Shown here: piece after piece, positions 62,180 through 64,000 of the stretch | Layout of the letters: every line of letters begins with the position of its first letter | Position numbering within the stretch: position 1 is the stretch's first letter | Source: Pseudomonas sp. stari2 | Lineage (GTDB): Bacteria; Pseudomonadota; Gammaproteobacteria; Pseudomonadales; Pseudomonadaceae | Direction of reading: 5' to 3' | Assembly (NCBI RefSeq): GCF_040760005.1 | Contig: NZ_CP099760.1 | Span: 3,033,501 to 3,097,500 of the forward strand | Length of the DNA stretch: 64,000 bases | Notes under the pieces: generated by a model | What the model saw: the letters and a program-made list of their open reading frames with translations, nothing else | Databases searched by the model: none | What the model was told of the DNA's origin: nothing | Made by a program: the position numbers and the translations under genes

Positions 62180-64000
62180 ATGATTCATTTTTCACCCGTT
62201 AAATCCCCTTTGAGCCTGGCCTTGCTGCTGGCAATCAACACGTTGCCGGCCATCGCTGCCGAAAGCAATGCCACAGAACCGACGACCCAATTGCAACGGG
62301 TCGAAGTCACCGGCACCGCGATCCGCCGGGTCGATGCCGAAACGGCGGTACCGGTCACGATCCTTCGGGTGGAGGAACTGCAGAAGCAAGGTGTGACGAC
62401 GACTGAAGAACTGGTCAACCGGATCTCTGCCAACCAGTCGTCCGTAGGTTCCGGACGTTCGGTGGGGTCGAGCAGTGGCGGGGCGTCTTATGCCGACTTG
62501 CGAGGCATTGGCCCGAACAAGACGCTGGTGCTGCTCAACGGGCGCCGCTTGAGCAACAACGCGACCAACGCCATCAATGGCTCCGGTGTGGATCTCAACA
62601 CCATCCCGTTCGCCGCCATCGACCGGGTCGAAGTGCTGCGCGATGGGGCTTCGGCGTTGTATGGCACCGATGCCATCGGTGGGGTGATCAACTTCATCAC
62701 CAAGACCAGCCTCACCGAAGGTCAGATCAGCACGAGTTACGACACGCCGACTCATTCCGGCGGCGGTGAAAGCCGTAACTTCAGCGGCAGTTGGGGCTTC
62801 GGTGATTTGCAGGACGATCGCTTCAACGTCTTCGGCGTTGTGAGTTACGACAAGCAGCAACGCCTGGCCGCCGAAGATCGTGCCTATACCTACAACTATC
62901 AGCCGGGGCGAGGGCTTGATTACACCTCCGGCACGGCGTCGCCCGCCAACTGGAGCCAGGGCAGCAACGCTACCAATCCATTGGCCGGTTCCGGTTGCAA
63001 TGCACCGGGTCTGCTGTCACGTAACGGTATCTGCCGCCAGAGTCTGTGGAATTACCTCGATCTGGTCCCGGAAACCGAAAAGACCTCGGCCTTCGCCAAA
63101 GCCACCGGCAAGCTATCGGACGATCACAACGTCAGCCTCGAATACTTCTGGGCGCGCAATGAAAACCGCACACAGATCGGACCCGGCACCCTGATGGGTA
63201 ATCAGGTCAATCCTGGTACGGCATTTTATCCGGGCAACGGCATCACCCCCGGGCCGAGCGGTTTTGCCCTTGATTCAACGCAACCGGTGGACGTGAACTG
63301 GCGCGAAACTGCGGTCGGTGCCCGCCGTCACGAAGACGACAACACCGGTCAGCGCCTGCTGTTGAGTTTCGACGGCACGCTGGTTGGGTGGGATTACAAC
63401 CTTGGCGCTTCGTACAACCAGAACAAAGTGGTCAACACGATCCGCAGTGGCTACGTGAACGACCGCGCCGTAAGCCAGGGGATCGCCAATGGCGTGATCA
63501 ACCCGTTCGGGCCGCAGACGGCTGCCGGTTCGGCATTGCTGGCGGCCAACGCGGTGGACGGCGATTACGCAACTGCCGTGGGTCGGGTGAAGGCGATTGA
63601 CGGCCGTGTCAGCCGCGAGATCGGCGACTGGTTCGGCGCCGGTCCATCGGCATTGGCGCTGGGCGGCGAATACCGCAAGGAAGACTTCCATCAGGACTTC
63701 ACTGCGTTTGCCGGTGATGTGCAGAGTCTCGGCGTGGACCCCAACGGCAGCGTGTCAGGGGATCGCAGCGTCTCGGCGCAATATGCCGAGGTCAATGTCC
63801 CGGTACTCGATAGCCTGGAATTGTCCGCCGCCGTGCGACACGACAAGTACAGCGATTTCGGAAGCACGACCAACCCGAAATACTCGTTCCGTTTCCAGCC
63901 GTTCAAGGAACTGGTGGTACGCGGCGCGTACAGCGAAGGTTTCCGCGCACCGTCGCTGTATGAACTCTATAACCCGAATTTCACCACCTTCACCAACGCC
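62180..64000 (+). CDS. TonB-dependent receptor (3'-truncated by window)
   Basis: 607 residues visible; the frame remains open at the window end. Signal peptide (SPLSLALLLAINTLPAIAA), TonB-box-like TTQLQRVEVTGTAIRR, plug domain with YADLRGIGPNKTLVLLNGRRL and IDRVEVLRDGASALYGTDAIGGVINFITK, then barrel strands. No STN domain, so it transports without signalling through FecR. Same receptor class as the gene at 57901. A late segment VRGAYSEGFRAPSLYELYNP is typical of the barrel. Confidence 0.9.
   Translation, partial: MIHFSPVKSPLSLALLLAINTLPAIAAESNATEPTTQLQRVEVTGTAIRRVDAETAVPVTILRVEELQKQGVTTTEELVNRISANQSSVGSGRSVGSSSGGASYADLRGIGPNKTLVLLNGRRLSNNATNAINGSGVDLNTIPFAAIDRVEVLRDGASALYGTDAIGGVINFITKTSLTEGQISTSYDTPTHSGGGESRNFSGSWGFGDLQDDRFNVFGVVSYDKQQRLAAEDRAYTYNYQPGRGLDYTSGTASPANWSQGSNATNPLAGSGCNAPGLLSRNGICRQSLWNYLDLVPETEKTSAFAKATGKLSDDHNVSLEYFWARNENRTQIGPGTLMGNQVNPGTAFYPGNGITPGPSGFALDSTQPVDVNWRETAVGARRHEDDNTGQRLLLSFDGTLVGWDYNLGASYNQNKVVNTIRSGYVNDRAVSQGIANGVINPFGPQTAAGSALLAANAVDGDYATAVGRVKAIDGRVSREIGDWFGAGPSALALGGEYRKEDFHQDFTAFAGDVQSLGVDPNGSVSGDRSVSAQYAEVNVPVLDSLELSAAVRHDKYSDFGSTTNPKYSFRFQPFKELVVRGAYSEGFRAPSLYELYNPNFTTFTNA

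Noticed and set aside
1..64000. CRISPR arrays, tRNA/rRNA genes, IS elements and prophage
   Set aside because: I saw no regularly spaced repeats, no cloverleaf with CCA end, no transposase or integrase, and no phage structural genes.

Overview
This is a GC-rich chromosomal stretch of a Pseudomonas of the fluorescens lineage (inference). The reasons are the SOS mutagenesis cassette lexA2-imuA-imuB-dnaE2, Pseudomonas-type REP hairpins, Crc/Hfq-type AAnAAnAA sites at several translation starts, and a full set of typical pseudomonad families (Dyp peroxidase, FecI/FecR/TonB receptor, DUF465, DUF4142, TorF). I found no insertion sequence, prophage, CRISPR array, tRNA or rRNA. Genes are dense, and no gap without a gene exceeds about 300 bases.

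Layout. 1-7.6 kb: the 3' part of a giant filamentous-haemagglutinin-type secreted protein. 7.6-8.0 kb: a RelB/ParE-type toxin-antitoxin pair. 8.3-12.4 kb: a MetA-type outer-membrane protein divergent from an AraC regulator, then a Dyp peroxidase and a Gfo/Idh/MocA dehydrogenase. 12.4-19.6 kb: a GntR-led operon with an AprA-like flavoprotein, an AprB-like two-cluster ferredoxin, a TauA/SsuA-type ABC importer whose binding protein carries a NosL-like tail, a HEAT-repeat protein and a DUF971 protein. I regard this as the best candidate for an undescribed system. 19.7-23.3 kb: a TorF-like porin, a periplasmic amidohydrolase and a divergent LysR regulator. 23.3-29.0 kb: lexA2-imuA-imuB-dnaE2 under a LexA2-type operator. 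29.2-30.9 kb: a CsgG/DUF4810/GNA1162 lipoprotein operon. 31-39 kb: a polyamine-type ABC importer with two amidohydrolases and a flavin reductase, divergent from a FadR-type GntR regulator.

39-49.5 kb is a signalling region: a PAS hybrid kinase, a class-II UvrA, then a minus-strand operon RsbR-RsbS-RsbT-SpoIIE phosphatase-histidine kinase-hybrid kinase. This is a stressosome core wired to two-component proteins. Its RsbT has lost the conserved Arg-Asn of the N box inside a perfect 24-bp palindrome. 49.7-56 kb: small stress-type proteins (DUF4142, DUF465 and a 55-residue protein whose ribosome binding site lies in a hairpin), a membrane-anchored beta-propeller protein, a desaturase-SRPBCC fusion, a LysR regulator and an orphan HypX/HoxX homologue. 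56.3-64 kb: ECF sigma factor, FecR-type anti-sigma and an STN-bearing TonB receptor, then a Xre/RES toxin-antitoxin pair, then a second TonB receptor cut by the window end. The two receptor genes share a promoter-like motif and an SD-pairing leader hairpin at the same distance from their start codons, so they probably form one regulon.
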